From NCBI GenBank assembly GCA_009733575.1, contig ML769631.1, positions 1 to 64,000 of the forward strand: a stretch of 64,000 nucleotides of DNA, given 5' to 3'. A program made the position numbers and the translations under genes. Below the pieces are notes generated by a model, which worked only from the letters and a program-made list of their open reading frames with translations, was not told where the DNA came from and ran no database searches. This document shows, in pieces, positions 45,063 through 59,000 of this stretch; position 1 is the first letter of the stretch; every line of letters starts with the position of its first letter. The DNA is from Gymnopus androsaceus JB14. Lineage: Eukaryota; Basidiomycota; Agaricomycetes; Agaricales; Omphalotaceae.

Positions 45063-48000
45063 TCAGTTCTTCTTTGCGTTCTTTGGAACACGAGCGAGCC
45101 AGTAAAAGAGGATGGCACCAAACACATTGAACACAATATAAACCCACATCAGGCCAAAATTGCGCCAACGCTCAGAGTAGAAGCTGTTTACCTCCGCCAA
45201 GAAGGCATTGGTGTCAGTAATGCTGCAGAATTCACATTGCGAGGTGGCGTTAGGGTTGGAAAGTGATCCCCCCGCAAACGACATGTAAGCGGAGAGATAC
45301 TCGCCACAGGTCTGTCCACTTGGTGGGTTGAACAGAGAAACTTCATTGAATGCACAGAAGGCGGGCGCGTTAGCCAAACCAACAGAGAGCATGCCAGAGA
45401 CCAGATACGTGAATGGCGAAACACGGTACATGAAGATCCAGAAGCGCGGTAGGACTGAAGGCGACGCAAGAACGCTACCACGAACAGAGTGAGACTCGTC
45501 CGTACGGTATCGTAAAAGTAAACGACTTACCCGCAGAATAAGATACACAAAGAGAACAATAACGTCGCGAGATTTCCACCATTCTCAGCAGTTTCGGTGA
45601 AGGCAATGATCATATGCGAGAAGGTGGATGTGAACATTAGGAAAGACCACACAAACAGGAACAAGAGAGCACCCCGTTCGGTAACAGCACCGCTTGGTTC
45701 TGCATTGCGGTACAGCCCGATAGGATAGTACCAGCCGAAGAATATGAAAACAGCCATGAGAGTATTCCAAGGAAGCTCGGCGCAAATATTAGACAACATA
45801 AACGCCATCCACGAGTATGCTTTCGATGGACGTTCGCGCACTTCATACAGGGAGCGTTGTGTGACAAAATTAGGCATAATCTGGTTGACCAAGTTTCCGA
45901 AGATTGTCATCAGCATGAAGATAGAAAACATTTGATTCTGGAGACCCTGCAGCGTATTATCTGCTTTATAGAAGGTGAAACCGATAAAGAGAGCCTATGA
46001 AAACGATTAGTACTAATAGGAGTGTCGTGATGAGGGTTAAAAGCTCACGGTAGTGATCGAAAGGTAAGTCTTTGCATAAATATAGGAAGGAGTGCGATAA
46101 AACTGTTGGAAGACCCGGTACAAGCAATGGGTAAATTGCTGTCGGAAGGGAGCCGCAAACTGGCTATAATCCTTGGATTGACGCTTTTCCTCGATTGTCG
46201 GTTGGGGGCGGGATTGGGAAAGCTCACGCTTCCTCGCAAGTTCCTTCTTCATTGCGATATATTCATCGCTTTTGCGCCATGCATCAGCATAATTTCGTTC
46301 CGCAACGGCACCTGGTGCAGCCCCAATAACTTCAAGCATCCATTCTGCGGGGTTGGCATCAGGGGGACAAGGTTTGGCACCCTGGCTCTCGAAGTAGGAC
46401 GTTAAGATCCTTGAGTTTTCCCCGACATCCCCAAAGTATACGGTGCGACCTCCGCTCGCTAGGAAAAGCAGGCGATCGAATTCTTGGAAGAGAAGAGCAG
46501 ACGGTTGATGAATCGTGCACAGTATGGCTTGACCATTATTAGCCAGGTGACGAAGAAGCGTACAGATAGACCATGCAGTTTGACTATCGAGACCAGAGGT
46601 CGGCTCATCGAGGAATAAAAGAAGCTTGGGTTTGGCGACAAGTTCCACACCGATGGTTAAGCGCTTACGCTGTTCGACGTTAAGACCTAGGAAAAAAGAT
46701 TGGATACAGAGAGACATTCAGGAGAAGCATTTCACGCACCTTCACCGGGAACACCAACAACAGCATCCGCATACTTCTCCATGCCCAATAGGCGAATGAT
46801 TTCAGCACAATAGGCGATCTTTTCCGCATCAGGGACGTCTAGAGGCTGTCGTAAACGAGCGCTGAATATGAGCGCCTCGCGAACAGTTGAGGTCTCAAGA
46901 TGCAAATCTTGTTGTTGCACGTATCCTGTTTTCCGTTGGAATGATTCGTCTCGCTGCTGTCCATCAACAAACATGTTCCCTGTGACAACACCCATGGTGA
47001 CGCGACTGGCAAGAACATCCAAAAGAGTCTACGAAAGAATGATTAGGAAGAGCGTTAGACAGGGAATATCGAACGCACCGTTTTTCCTGCACCGGAAGCT
47101 CCCTAACAGAAATGGTTAGCTGGAGGTTATGGACCAAAAGGATAAGCACACCATCAAAGCTGTCAAAGTTCCCGGTTCAACCCATCCATCGACGTTATCC
47201 AGAAGACGTCTGGTTCCACCCTTGATCTTGATATCATAACAGACATCCTCCCAATGAAAGATCGAAGTTTGCTTCAGCAACCCAGCGACATTTTGAGTCC
47301 TTGACTTTTCATCGTCAGAGTTCTTTCGAACAGGCTGAGCAGATTCCTCATCGTCGGCAGATTTGGCCTCGACAGGGACATGACCTCGGCGAAAGACAAG
47401 AACTTCGCCCTTGCTCTTTTTTGCGGTGATATACTCTGTTGCAACAAGGGTGGTAGTGAAAAAGAACACCATGAACGCGATTATGATGCCGAGGTTTCTG
47501 CGTGAAGGATGTATAAGTTATAATTCCAGAACCCAGCGACTTTCATACCTCCAAAGGTGTGACTCGTGGTAATTGAAGCTGGAAGCTACATAAGCTGTTC
47601 CTTCAACGACACTAGAACCCGCGGCTGCCCCTGTGGTAGCACAGATGCGTTCAGTACCAGTTATATTGGTGTAGCCAGGTCCGCTCGGAATGAACGCGAT
47701 ACAAGGGAACTGTCGTCCGTTGAACTCGTTCAACATCAAGGTCTCGAAGGCATATGCGATCGCTAAATGAACATGATCAGAAAGAAAAATCTTAGCAATG
47801 GTTTAAACATACGGTTGATGTAGTTAATCCATCTGAACCACGGATGCATGTCGATAATAGGGATCGTGAAGCCAGTGTATATGATGAGAGCCATCATGAT
47901 AATCGAAGCAGGAGCCATGGCCTGGGCGATTGTTCGGGAGGCCGCTCCAATGGTACGGAATATCATCGACATTGTAAGGGTACACACAAACGAGAAGAGC

Positions 48001-50194
48001 AAGAAAATGAAGAAATTTTCCGGTGTACGTCGCAAATTAGTCATAAAATAGAGGACCAGATTGAAGGAGATACTAGGAGTATATTAGTCGTTTACTTCAC
48101 GATGTTCGAAAACCATCCAACTTACGCAACCACAATTTTAGCGGGCAAACCACAAATCATGGCAGCTATCGATTCCGTAAATGGATGGTAAAGTGCCATG
48201 CGTGAATGTTTCTCAACAATGGGTCGTTGTTCATAAAGCGTAAAAATCTAGATCAACAGCATTTGAATGAAAGTAAATAAAACATGAAGCAGACGAGAGA
48301 CTTACCTCCAGAACACTACTGAAAGCGTTCATCAAAATGGCGTAAAAGAGTAATGCACCTCGAGAATAGAAGCTGCTAGTATCTGCGGGCAAGTTGAAAA
48401 AGATACTCGAAAGGATTAAGCTGAAGCAGAAGTTGCCAATTGTCTGTGTGAAGAAGAGAGACATGTCTCCCTGCAGCCGTTGAAGTCCTCGCGATAAGCA
48501 AAGTTTGATCTGCATAGGAACTGAGATTGTGTAGGGAGATTTGGGGCCACTGATCAGAGGCATTAGCTTTCAAAGCAATTGGGAGGATACAGAAGAGTAC
48601 GCACAGTCCCTTCGCCTGAGTGCTCATTCTCGATTGCCTGAACTTGTCCAACTGTGGTCCCCCGACAGGAAACTCCTTGTTAAACTGGTCTATCTCTTCA
48701 AGTAGTCTCTTTCGGTCAGGACTCTCTCTCCACATACGTGCAAATTCATCTGGAGTTTGTGGAACTCGGGATTCAAAACCAGGACGCGCCTGGCGTTCCG
48801 CGGGGTTTGTCAAGGACTATAAGGTTGCTCATCAATAACGCTACGACGCGCAAATTGAAAAAGAAGTTTCTCACTGTCAAGAAATCGGCCGTAGTTTGCC
48901 TATCCGGACACTGGAAGCCCATGTCAACGAAAAACTTCTTTGCGTCTCCCGTGCGTCCAAAGTAGATTTGTCGTCCTTCGTAGAGAACAGTGACCTTGTC
49001 AAAAAGCTACAGGACGAACAGGTCAGAAGGCACATAAATCAGAGCGAATACACCTACATCGTAAATGCTCTGAGACGCTTGATATATAGCGATTATAGCG
49101 GTCGAATCCGTATATTTTGCCGATAAGTTCACGGTCTTGACGAACTCGAGCGCTGTAGCGCTATCCAGACCACGAGTACTGTTATCCCAACACTGGAGGG
49201 GGCTTCCACTCAATGTCACTTCTGCGATACTAACTCGTTTTCTCTCTCCGCCACTAACACCGCGCACAAAGTCGTTCCCGACTTTAGTATTCACAGTATG
49301 CGAGAGACCAAAAACTGTCATCACCACATCCTTCATGTGCTCGGCCCACTGCTCACGAGTAACGCCTGGAAGACGGGCACGAGGAGTCCGGGCTTTAGCG
49401 ACAAAGGAAAGCGTTTGGCCGACAGTAAGATGAGGAAAATGAACGTCGGTTTCAGCGTTGTAGACGACTTCACCACGAAAGTCTTTGTGCATCACCTCCC
49501 AGGGAATTCCTACCCAAAAAAAAACATCAGTGTCGACTTATTGTACATATTAGATCGAGAACTCACCTTGATAGTTGATTTTAGTTCCATCATCAACGTA
49601 GAATCCATGAGTCACCCCTGAAATTGTTTTGAGTAACGTGGTACAGCCGCTGCAGAACATCGAGTTATCATTCCCATTCGCGTCGAGATTGAAGCTGATC
49701 ACTCACCTGCCCGGAGGTCCAAGGACTACAAGCATTTCTCCGTGTCTGACAAGTCCATCGAAGTCTCTGAGGATATCCACTCTCTTTCCCTTGCGCCCAA
49801 ATAATCCGGGAATCATAGTAGGAATGTCAAGTAGCACATTCCCTACGGTCTTTTGATGGTCGGTAGAGGATCCATACCCATGTACGCTCAAGTTTGAGAA
49901 GCTAACACCGGCGGTTCGTGTAGGGTACCGTTCCGGATCCCGGGACGTGATAGCAAGGACTGAACGAATCCATTTAGCATAGTTGAATTTGCCAGACAAT
50001 GGATTCAAAGCGTCGTCGGTTGCTCCGCTGAACGGATTCTGTTCATCGTGATGACCGCTTCGGACGCTCATCTTGGTAACTGTGCGTGCTAGCTCAGTGA
50101 CATGTTCAATCTGAGAACCCTCCAGAGTAGCAGCGTACGCGTGTGAGCTCGTAGAGGGTTCCGAATTAATGTCACTCCATTTTTCATCTGCCAT
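45063..50194 (-). CDS. PDR-type (ABCG) full-length ABC transporter
   Basis: Plasma-membrane ATP-driven efflux pump of the Pdr5/Cdr1 class, arranged NBD-TMD twice. It starts [16 protein letters not shown]1 has the degenerate P-loop PPGSGCTT (made by splicing at the GGCAG donor), signature [13 protein letters not shown] and Walker [16 protein letters not shown], as usual for fungal PDR proteins. TMD1 follows, with a loop before the second half rich in Asp/Glu/Lys. NBD2 has the canonical [21 protein letters not shown] and [19 protein letters not shown]2 contains [19 protein letters not shown] and [11 protein letters not shown], and the protein ends [10 protein letters not shown]. There are more than ten short introns, and all segments join plausibly in frame. 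Likely substrates are hydrophobic drugs or toxins, but this cannot be read from the sequence. A decayed 5' paralogue lies at 25450-25669. Confidence 0.93.
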
Positions 50195-50782
50195 AACGCC
50201 CAGGGAAAGAGTGAGGGACTAGAGAAGGGACAAGGAAAAAGATGGAGGGGGTGATGAAGAAAGGACAGGGAATGTGTCCTGGTAGTAGTACACGGAGCCC
50301 TACGCCGCTGACTTGGCGATATGACCTTACGGCCCGAATCAAGCAATTGAACAACAATGAAATATTGACCATGTCAGGAAACCGGAACCCAGGAGGTACC
50401 GGAACCTAGGAACCGTTGTAGAACTGTACCACGCCATTACAGCACCACTAGCGGGCCTCTACAAACACTCCAGCTCAAACAACCACAGGCAACAGCAAGG
50501 ATTCAAGTATACTTGGCGTCAACTTGGCGTATACACATCAGCAGTTGCACGCTGTCCTGATATTTGATACCCGGATACAGCGTCTACCCCGCCGTTTAAA
50601 CAACATTTAATAATGTAACTGCAGCTGTAACGGGAGCAGTGGCCTCCACAACATCTGAAGTTGTCGGAGGATGTGAGTGAAATCGGACGTTATCGAGATC
50701 GCAAAATGGTTAAAAATGACGAGTGAGTTTCTTGATATAATATGAAATGGTGTGATAAAGTACTTGACAGAGAAATAAGTAC
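50195..50782. other. ABC transporter promoter region
   Basis: Upstream of the ABC start and downstream of the GH76 stop. The first 130 bp are purine-rich on the plus strand and similar to the leader of the relic at 25670-25790. No gene is seen. Confidence 0.45.
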
Positions 50783-52616
50783 CTAATGGCACGGCCCATC
50801 CTGTGCGTCAGCGACATGGGCCATGATTCCACTCGCCAGACTTTGAACGCTAAATATCGAACCACCCTAATAATAATATGGGATCCGTTAATGGTGGAGG
50901 CTGTCAAAGTGACACGATAACACTCACCTCATTTGTGCCATACCATACGGAGCCAATGTCCAACTGGGGATCCGTAGCAATATTAAGAACGGCTTCACTC
51001 TGAGTACCTATAAAGTCGCTGTATTTTGAGACCAATTCTGGGCGCTGGGCAAAGGTGAGGAAGTATTGAAGATGTTTGAGCCAAATGCCCTAAATAAGGA
51101 GGGGGTGAGTTGACATGGGTTTCGGTTCACAAACTCGTTCAGCACCTTGAAAATTTGCTACTCGAATCATTTTAGCACGGAACCAAGAGTAATAAACACT
51201 AGGCCTACCTGGTCGGTATCGCATGGTGTACCTTCAACGACTACATCATCGCAAGATTCTTTCAAGATCCCGTTCTCGGTCAGATTCTTTATGCTCGCGT
51301 CTATCGTGATCTCAGCTTGAGAAAGTAGAGTCTCGTTCCCAGTTGCAACATAAAGGGCGCCCAATCCAGAAAGTATTACGCCCTGATTATATGTCCAAGT
51401 GGTCTAATACGACCGTAAATGTCAGTTGAAAGGGTATCTAGCAGCAAGCCGCGCACCTCGCCGTTGTTCACGCATGTGCCAAAGACGAGACCATCATTAT
51501 ACAACCCCTGAGCGTTACGCATGCCGGAACCTTCAACTACAAGCAACAAAGAATGAGGAGCGGAGAATACACCATTAGGCGCAACGTACTCCATGCCCAT
51601 GCCTATAATAGTAGTCTTATCAGATGGTGTTTTTCAGCCCAGTATGAAAGCGCCAGTACCTTCTTCGCATTCTCGAGGTAAGTTTCATTCTTGAATCGCA
51701 GGTAGCCTAGTAGTATTGAACGCGTTAAAAAAAAGCATTCAGAGGAAAGATTGAGAAAGCGTACCTTGGGCAGATAGCGTTCAGGAAAAGCTCGTTTGTG
51801 ACGGCGTTCTTGTACGTATGCTCTATTGTCCACCATACTATACAACAAGGTCAAAATGAACCAAGATGAGAGTCAATAAACACTAACCTCCTCCGCCACA
51901 AGTATCATCCCAGTTGGATGCTATGAGATCGTATACGGTCGCCGCGGCAGCCTAGATCAGCAAATTTAAAATAGTGAACAAAGTGGTCTATAAGAAAGAC
52001 ATACGAAGAATTGTTCAACATTAGGTTCTCCATGAGCCGCCTTGTAGTCCGCCATCGTCCATAGCGCGAGTATAGCCCACTGGTTGTACTATTAGTACGG
52101 AGCTTATTCTGAATCCTAGAGATGTAACCTACTCCAGCATCATCAAGGAACTCCCCTGTAAAGGTTGACCAATCTGTGGAAGGAATAAGGGCGTTACGCC
52201 CTAGAAATGAGTCGTCTGCCATTCCAGTAAAATCAGTCCGCCCAGTTTGCAGCATTAGGAGGTGTAGGGTTTCCATCGTGTTCTGTTGAATGCTTACGAT
52301 AAGAAACTGCAGGAAAACGTCGATCAACGGAATACTACTCACCGAGTCAGTCCAGAAAGACCCATTAATAGAGGACCCAGTAGCCCAATCGTAATAGACG
52401 CTTTCGTAGTGATGCGCCTCAGTCTAATGAAAGCAAAAAGCCGGCATAAATTGAGTATTTGTAATTTCTTTTCGAATGAGTAATACTCACAAAGGCCAAT
52501 TCAACAGTCGGGGCACACTCAGTATCTGCCCTATTTAGAATCTGTCCGCTACAGGCATTGGGAACCAAAAGCGCAAGGCCCAAGAACAACACTTGCAGTA
52601 GGGAGTTTGAGTACAT
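50783..52616 (-). CDS. Secreted glycoside hydrolase family 76 (alpha-1,6-mannanase-like)
   Basis: Probable endo-alpha-1,6-mannanase acting on fungal-type cell-wall mannan. It starts MYSNSLLQVLFLGLALLVP, a signal peptide. Exons give HHYESVYYDWATGSSINGSF, then FLGRNALIPSTDWSTFTGEF and FLDDAGWAILALWTMADYK, where the adjacent DD pair is the GH76 catalytic motif (formed across an intron). Next come SNWDDTCGGGVWWTIEHTYK, NAVTNELFLNAI, TTWTYNQGVILSGLGALYVA and GIWLKHLQYFLTFAQRPELV. The C-terminus is GGSIFSVQSLASGIMAHVAD followed by a stop at 50783. About ten introns of roughly 50 bp are inferred, all GT-AG. Total length fits the family (about 420-450 residues). Confidence 0.88.
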
Positions 52617-53148
52617 AGCGAGTTTGTCGGAGATTGACTTGCCATGGCTCGTCTATATACGCGGTCGTATCAGGAACAAGCGGAATGCACAAGTGACCTC
52701 TAAAGCTTGAAGCATATGGGCAGGAGAGGATAACGTTGGGCTATAAATGCCCTCAAATTGAATGAAGCTACGCGCAAAGATCACAAGGCGAAAATCCAGC
52801 ATCGTCGGGCCGTTGGTAGCACCAAGCGATGGTTGGTGAATGGTCTTGCGAATGGTTCGTTTAGAGAAAGACTCTGTTAATGGGAACAGCTAAAAGGAAA
52901 TCTGGGTCAGGTATGAATCCGACAACATTGTCAAATATTCGTACTCTTTCGAAAGCCTCCAATTTTTCAAGAGTCAGTCAAGTAGGAGCATGACCTTCCA
53001 GCTTGGAGTTGAAATGATTGATAGTTCGAGCCTATATATAGTTTGTCTCAGGTTCTGATTTCAAGTTGATGAAATTTGAAGGCAGCGATGTGGGAGCGGA
53101 GCGAGAAGAAGAGGCTCAGGCGCTTAAAGTGCTCTTCACCTAGCCATC
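52617..53148. other. Divergent intergenic region
   Basis: Shared upstream region of the GH76 gene (minus) and the F-box gene (plus). No individual regulatory site is strong enough to name. Confidence 0.4.
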
Positions 53149-54671
53149 ATGCTGCTATGGCCTGAAGAGCTTCTTCTATATCTAGTAGAATGCATCGCGT
53201 TCAACTCTGTCTTTATTGAACGTCAACTTCCGACGCTTCTCTCGAAATATCGAAGGACCGAACTTCTAGTTCTGTCCACGGTAAATCGTCAGCTGCGACG
53301 AATATGCTTCCCATTTCTTTTTGCATATGTCAAGGCAGATTTACAAGATATGTTGACGGGAGAACTCATAGATCTCTGTATTGCCAACGAATCATTTGCA
53401 GAAGCCATCAGGTATGTAGAGTATACTGGTTTTCTCTGCATTGCGGTAACTATTACTGACGAACTTTGCAGAACACTCGATCTGAAAGATGATTCATACA
53501 GGATCATAGGAGGTAACAGGAACAGTCCAATCCATGACCTTCTTCCTCACTTGAAAAATGTCTCGCAAATCAATCTGGATCAGATTTGGCTTGATATGCC
53601 CTTGCTCACTGCTATACATTCCTGCGACCCTGTCCCGACCATCATCTTTCAGTCGTTCATATTCTGTACTCAGCGACTTCGACTCAGTGAATTGGGCCCA
53701 TTTTCCTTATCCAAAATCATCCTGGATGATGGTGACAGGAGAGAGGGGTTTGAAGATTACCTGGCATGCGGTATGCGCATACGCCATTTATATGCAACAA
53801 GGGTGGACGAGTCATTTGGAGCTCAGAAATTTCATGGTCTTTGCGAACTCACGCTCGATGAAGCTGCCACTTTATCATGGCTTCCTGAGTTTGCACAAGC
53901 ACATCCACATTTAAAGAAAATCAGCTTTCTCAGCAGGAGAAACTTCCAACCGCACGACCCCGTAATTCCTTTTGTCTACCCATTTTACGAAGACGCTGCT
54001 AAACAGGCACTCAATGTGTCTATCAACAGGTTTGCTGTTACTCGATTTGTTCAATCAGAAACAGCACCTGCTCCCAGGCCTTTCAACGAATGGTATCTCA
54101 GTGGGTTATATTTATACATTCGGGACAAACGGTCATCTGGACGGGTTCTTCAACTTGCCCATTCTCTGTTCCCTCGAATATCTGTGTTGACTCTGGAGGA
54201 TTTCTATTTTCCCTTTGTATGTCCTTCTGCATTGTTCACTTTGACTCAGACTAATCGATTGTGTAGGATCAACTTGTCACTTCACTTTGTCGGTTTCCTT
54301 CACTCCAAGTATTGAGCTTAATCCATTCATATGATCTTCTGGACCTTGGTGATAAACACATGGGCCCTGTGGAAATGGAGACTGCCATGATAGCATACAC
54401 ATCTCGTATTGCGGAACGTATCCCCACAATTGAGGCTTTTTTCATCGATATACTCGAAAGTGCCAGCAACTCAGCCTGGTATCTCCGAGGATGGCTCAAT
54501 GTCCAAACCTTTCCGAAACCCCATACTATAGGCCCCCTCACCTACGAAACCAAGATTCATTCATATTTACCTGTAATTTTCAATGACCGTGATAATCTCC
54601 CTCGACCTCCTCCCCATCCCCCCGCGCATCAAAAACCATCCAGATATTCCGACATCTACTTTTATGTTTGA
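53149..54671 (+). CDS. F-box-like protein
   Basis: Two exons (53149-54216 and 54267-54671) joined by a 50-bp GTATGT-TAG intron encode 490 residues. The N-terminus MLLWPEELLLYLVECIAF and LSTVNRQLRRICFPFLFAYV form an F-box-like pattern (LP-EL-x4-I ... L-S-V-x-x-x-L). Behind it come repeated leucine-rich segments such as LLPHLKNVSQINLDQIWL, LPEFAQAHPHLKKISFLS and LFPRISVLTLEDFYFPF. Agaricomycetes have many such single-copy F-box/LRR-like proteins, thought to be adaptors of SCF ubiquitin ligases. The target is unknown. The C-terminus is proline-rich (RPPPHPPAHQKP). Confidence 0.75.
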
Positions 54672-56083
54672 TAATTTTATTGTATATATGCACCGCTGTA
54701 AGTTTATCTACCTTTCTGGAGGAAACCCTGGGCTTCTCGGGGTACCTCGTACGAAAATCAACATTGGAAAGGGTTTCTACGGTGGGCTCTGCGGCGGGGA
54801 AACGTTTATATACTGTACGACATTCTCACTCAGGTTGATGCTCATACTTGGGATGGTGCCCTTGCACAGAGAGCATGGAAGTGTCAAAGAGTCTAATCTC
54901 AAGCTAAATTCTTCATAGTTAAGCTATGAGTTGAATTCTACTCAACCTCGAGCTTATTCTGCTGAAGTTGCCTTGCTTCTGGTAATAATGCAAGTATTCC
55001 TACCTCAACTGAGTCAACCGCCAGGAAGTAAAGATTCGGCCACCTTTTGGTAGGCCTGCGCTCAAGTCTGGTGCCAATTATGGAGAACAATTAAGGGAGG
55101 AATAAACTTGATGTGTAGTATATGCCAGATAATAATCAAAATAAAACAAAATAAATAGATAGGAAACTAGCACGAAAGCAAGTATAAGCCCAAAGATTAA
55201 GTAGCGGCAGAGCTTTCACCCAACACTGAACTCTCTAGTAAAAGGCGAGAGAATTGTTTGTTTGTAGAGTGAAATGCCGCTATTAATGAGACAATCGGCA
55301 CTGGTATACAACGACAGGATTTTGATTGTACGCAAGTTACGGGAAGCGCGCGCGCGCGTCGTCGCGACAGGGCGTCTGATTGATGGATTTGTGTTTGTAT
55401 GTCTACAACCAGACTCGAATATACACTGACAATCCGTTGGATGTATATGTATGACCTGAATGCATGTATCTTTCTTTGCCCTCTATAAAAGCATGGAAGT
55501 GTACAAATGGAACCTGAACCTCGCTGGTACTATGGAAGACATCATGGATTACTATATCGCACAATATTGATTACTCGTGTACTAAAACCAAGGTATGTAA
55601 ATAAACCAATTCGCAAAGATATCACGGAGGAAGTCGAAAAAAGAAGCAAGCAAAGCACTGGCAGGTTAAATCGAAAAGAAAGAGAATAGTCTGGTAAATA
55701 AGTAATGTGGTAAGTAAGTAATGAACACACATGTACATGTTACAACAATAGTCAGTAGTAATATTTTTAACGAGATAGGAGAGGAAGAGGATAAACCAGG
55801 GCCTGAATCGAGAGAGAGGGGGTGTGGCTAGGTACGTTCTATTGCCATAAGGTAAAACGGCAGAGGCGGGCGCAGGAAGAGAATAGGTAACCATCCGAAT
55901 CATAGACAGAGAGGAGAGTCAAAGAAAGGAAAAGCAACGAAATCCACAGACACAGTATGTGCTTGGAGAATAAGTGATGTAGTAAGAGGATGCAGAAACC
56001 GCAAAATAAAGTATACAAGAAGAAAAAGAATCGACGGAAGGTATCGCCACAGAAGAAGAAAAGAGAAAAATCACAAAGGCATG
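54672..56083. other. Intergenic, no gene
   Basis: Region between the F-box and aminopeptidase genes (converging). It contains a short alternating GCGCGCGCGCGCG tract near 55346-55358, a Z-DNA-type sequence, and AT-rich DNA after it. Confidence 0.45.
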
Positions 56084-59000
56084 TTAACCCCACTCGATGG
56101 CCACACCTCCGGGAGCAGCGTTAGCCAAGCCGATCTGTCGTTGAGTCTCCCTACGAAGCCAGGTCATAGCACGCTTGTCATCTTTAAGAAGAGGCGCAAG
56201 TTTATCATAACATCGTGCATTATGATCCTATGGTTGATGTGAGCCAAAAGCCAGAACAACGAGGGAACGGCACACATACCTTCAACCACTGCTTCTCTTC
56301 CTTGGTCAACATGCTCTCTTTGACCATGCGTGTCTGAATTGGAACGCAAGTAAGACGTTCAAATGCGAGCCAGATATCACCATTAAAGTGGCCTCTAGTC
56401 TATGAAATGTCGAAAGTCAGATAGATTGCAACAGCAGGAGGACACGAGGAAGCAAACATACCTGAGCCCTGCGTACCGCAAGCGCAGATTCAATCCGCAT
56501 TCCCCATTTGCCAGCGTTGTCTAATAACACGCGTAGCAGAGTTAGTACCTCGAAATGAAGTCAAAACGTGAAAAAGAGCGCACAGAAACCAGGCTCGTTG
56601 GTCACTACGTGACCAGGGACAAGAGGAACGTTACTCGAGAAACCATGCGGTCCTTCGTGTACTGTAAGGAAGGAGCCGAATCCATGCCCGGTTCCATGCT
56701 ACAATAAGTGGAGATAGTGAGTCACTCGGTCAACGTAGACAAGGCACAATGACTAACCAGATAGTTCAATCCATCTTTCCAAAGAGCCCGACGAGCGAGG
56801 ACATCAAGTTGGTTACCAGAGGTGCCTTCCGGGAACACGGCGCTGTCAATAGCAATCTGTTTCACGAAAAAGGTGAGTTGAAAAACGAGACGATGGTATG
56901 AACGGAACAGGACGTACGTGTCCCTGGAGAACCCGAGTATAAGCTTCACATTGTTCAGGATCTGGACGTCCAAAGTGTACAGTCCTGGTTGTATCACATG
57001 TACCATCCCTATATTGTCCACCAGAGTCACTAGCAGAAGAGCATCAAAATCGATGACTATAATCCAAACAGAACCAGACGACTCACTTGAGATAAGGAAG
57101 ATTCCTCGAAATCATCTCCGACTCATTTTTCTTTGGAGAGTAATGAGGTAAAGCTGCATTCGGACCAGTAGCAGATATATTCTCGTATGCCAAACCCATA
57201 AAATGTTTGGCTTTCCGACGAAACTCCGTAAGACGATGGGCGGCTTCCCATTCCGTGACGTCGTAGCCTTTGTTGATTTTGTCTTCTAACCAGGCGAGGA
57301 ATTGTACCTGAATCGGTCATTCATAAGGAAACGCTAACAGTTGAGAATAACAAGGGAGCACTCACATAGCAGACTCCGTCTCGCAGATATGCTCTTCTCA
57401 GTCCCTCCATCTCGGTATCATTCTTAATCGCCATCATATGCTCAACATACGAGGGAAGAACCGTGCATCTAAAGTGAGAGAGCACGAGGGAGATGGTATA
57501 GGAAGTTTGAGGAGAGATGATGATCTATAAAAATCCGTTTTAAAAAAAACACTTCCAGAAAACAGCACTGAACGAACCTTGCCTTCACGGTTCCATTCTC
57601 GGTGTCTCAAAAACGCCCATATGTCGGTATAATCTCGTCTCTCTACACCAATGCTTTCCAAATACGCAGCCACGTCCTCGCGAACCTTGGACTTTTCAAG
57701 GAAGAGGACCGTCATATCGAGACTCACGAAGAGATACGCATGAAGAGAGGATTGTAAGGGATATCGGTACCACGCATGTTGAGTGTCCAAGCTGTAAGAA
57801 ATGAACATTAGCACAATAAGAGAGAGATCATTCAATGGTGAGAGTTTACCGATAGCATCCAGTGAAGTTATCAGGGTGGCAAAGTGGATTTGCGAAGGCT
57901 TGGGTTCTTGCGACTTGGAAAATTGGGAAACATCTGGTGGTTGAGACATGATCCATTCTCGAATTCGTTGAAGTTTGGAGGTCGCCTCTTCGCCTAAAAT
58001 AGTTCACACATCAGTCGTGTGACACTGTTATCAAGACTGATAACCCACCTGTAAACACAGTCGGATGCACGTAAACATACTCTCTCGACTTGGGAGGCTT
58101 ATCCTTCCACACAAGGTCGACCAAGTTCTGAATAGGGTATACAAGCTTTGTTCCGCGACTAGCAAGCTTGCTATTGACAAGCGTTGCTTTCTCGTACGAG
58201 ATCATACGTCCGTCGATACCGATACGAGCATTGGATATCCGAGGAAAGTCCTACAAGAAGAGAATAAGCGCCACAACGAAACAAGCTGAAAAGCAAGACG
58301 TACCACAAGCCATTCTATCCAGTCTTTCGGCTTTGAAGGTCCCCCTGCTTTGACGAGCGTCCAATTGGAATCAAGTTGGTTTTGAGCTTGAAGCCAATAT
58401 CTCGAGTCTGTGATCAAGTATGCGGCTTCCATCGTGATGATGGCCTGGCCAGCGGAACCAGTAAAGCTAAAAGGACAAAAAATCAGATAGCCGTTCATAC
58501 AGACGAGAATTGCATTTTCCTTACCCAGAGATAAACTTTCGTCTTTGATCACTAGCGGAAACATATTCTGATCCATGAGCATCTTCGCTCGGCACAATGC
58601 TAGTGAAAGTGCATAAGAAAGAGAACCGGTAATAATCAAACTGACTTACTAAAACTGCAGCGGCTCCTTCTCTTTCATCATTAGCCTTCGCAGGTCGTCC
58701 AACCTATCAGAGGTATCCACTCGCTCCGTAACAAGTGGTTCATCCGGATTTTCTTTGCGGTATAGCGCTGAGCCAACAAGGGTGCTGGATGAGTCAGCTG
58801 GACCGATGTTGGCGAGCTTCGGTCTGACAGGTAGGATAGTTCCATTAGAGCGTGAAGAACTCTGGTGAGAACGATGAGAAGGCCTGCTATTCTGCGTCGA
58901 ACGACTGTTCTGACTCTGCATCGTATTCTGCGTATCACGAGTATTGCTACGTGCCAGAGTCTGAGCAGAAGTTCCAGTCATCTTGCTAAATTGTGTCGTT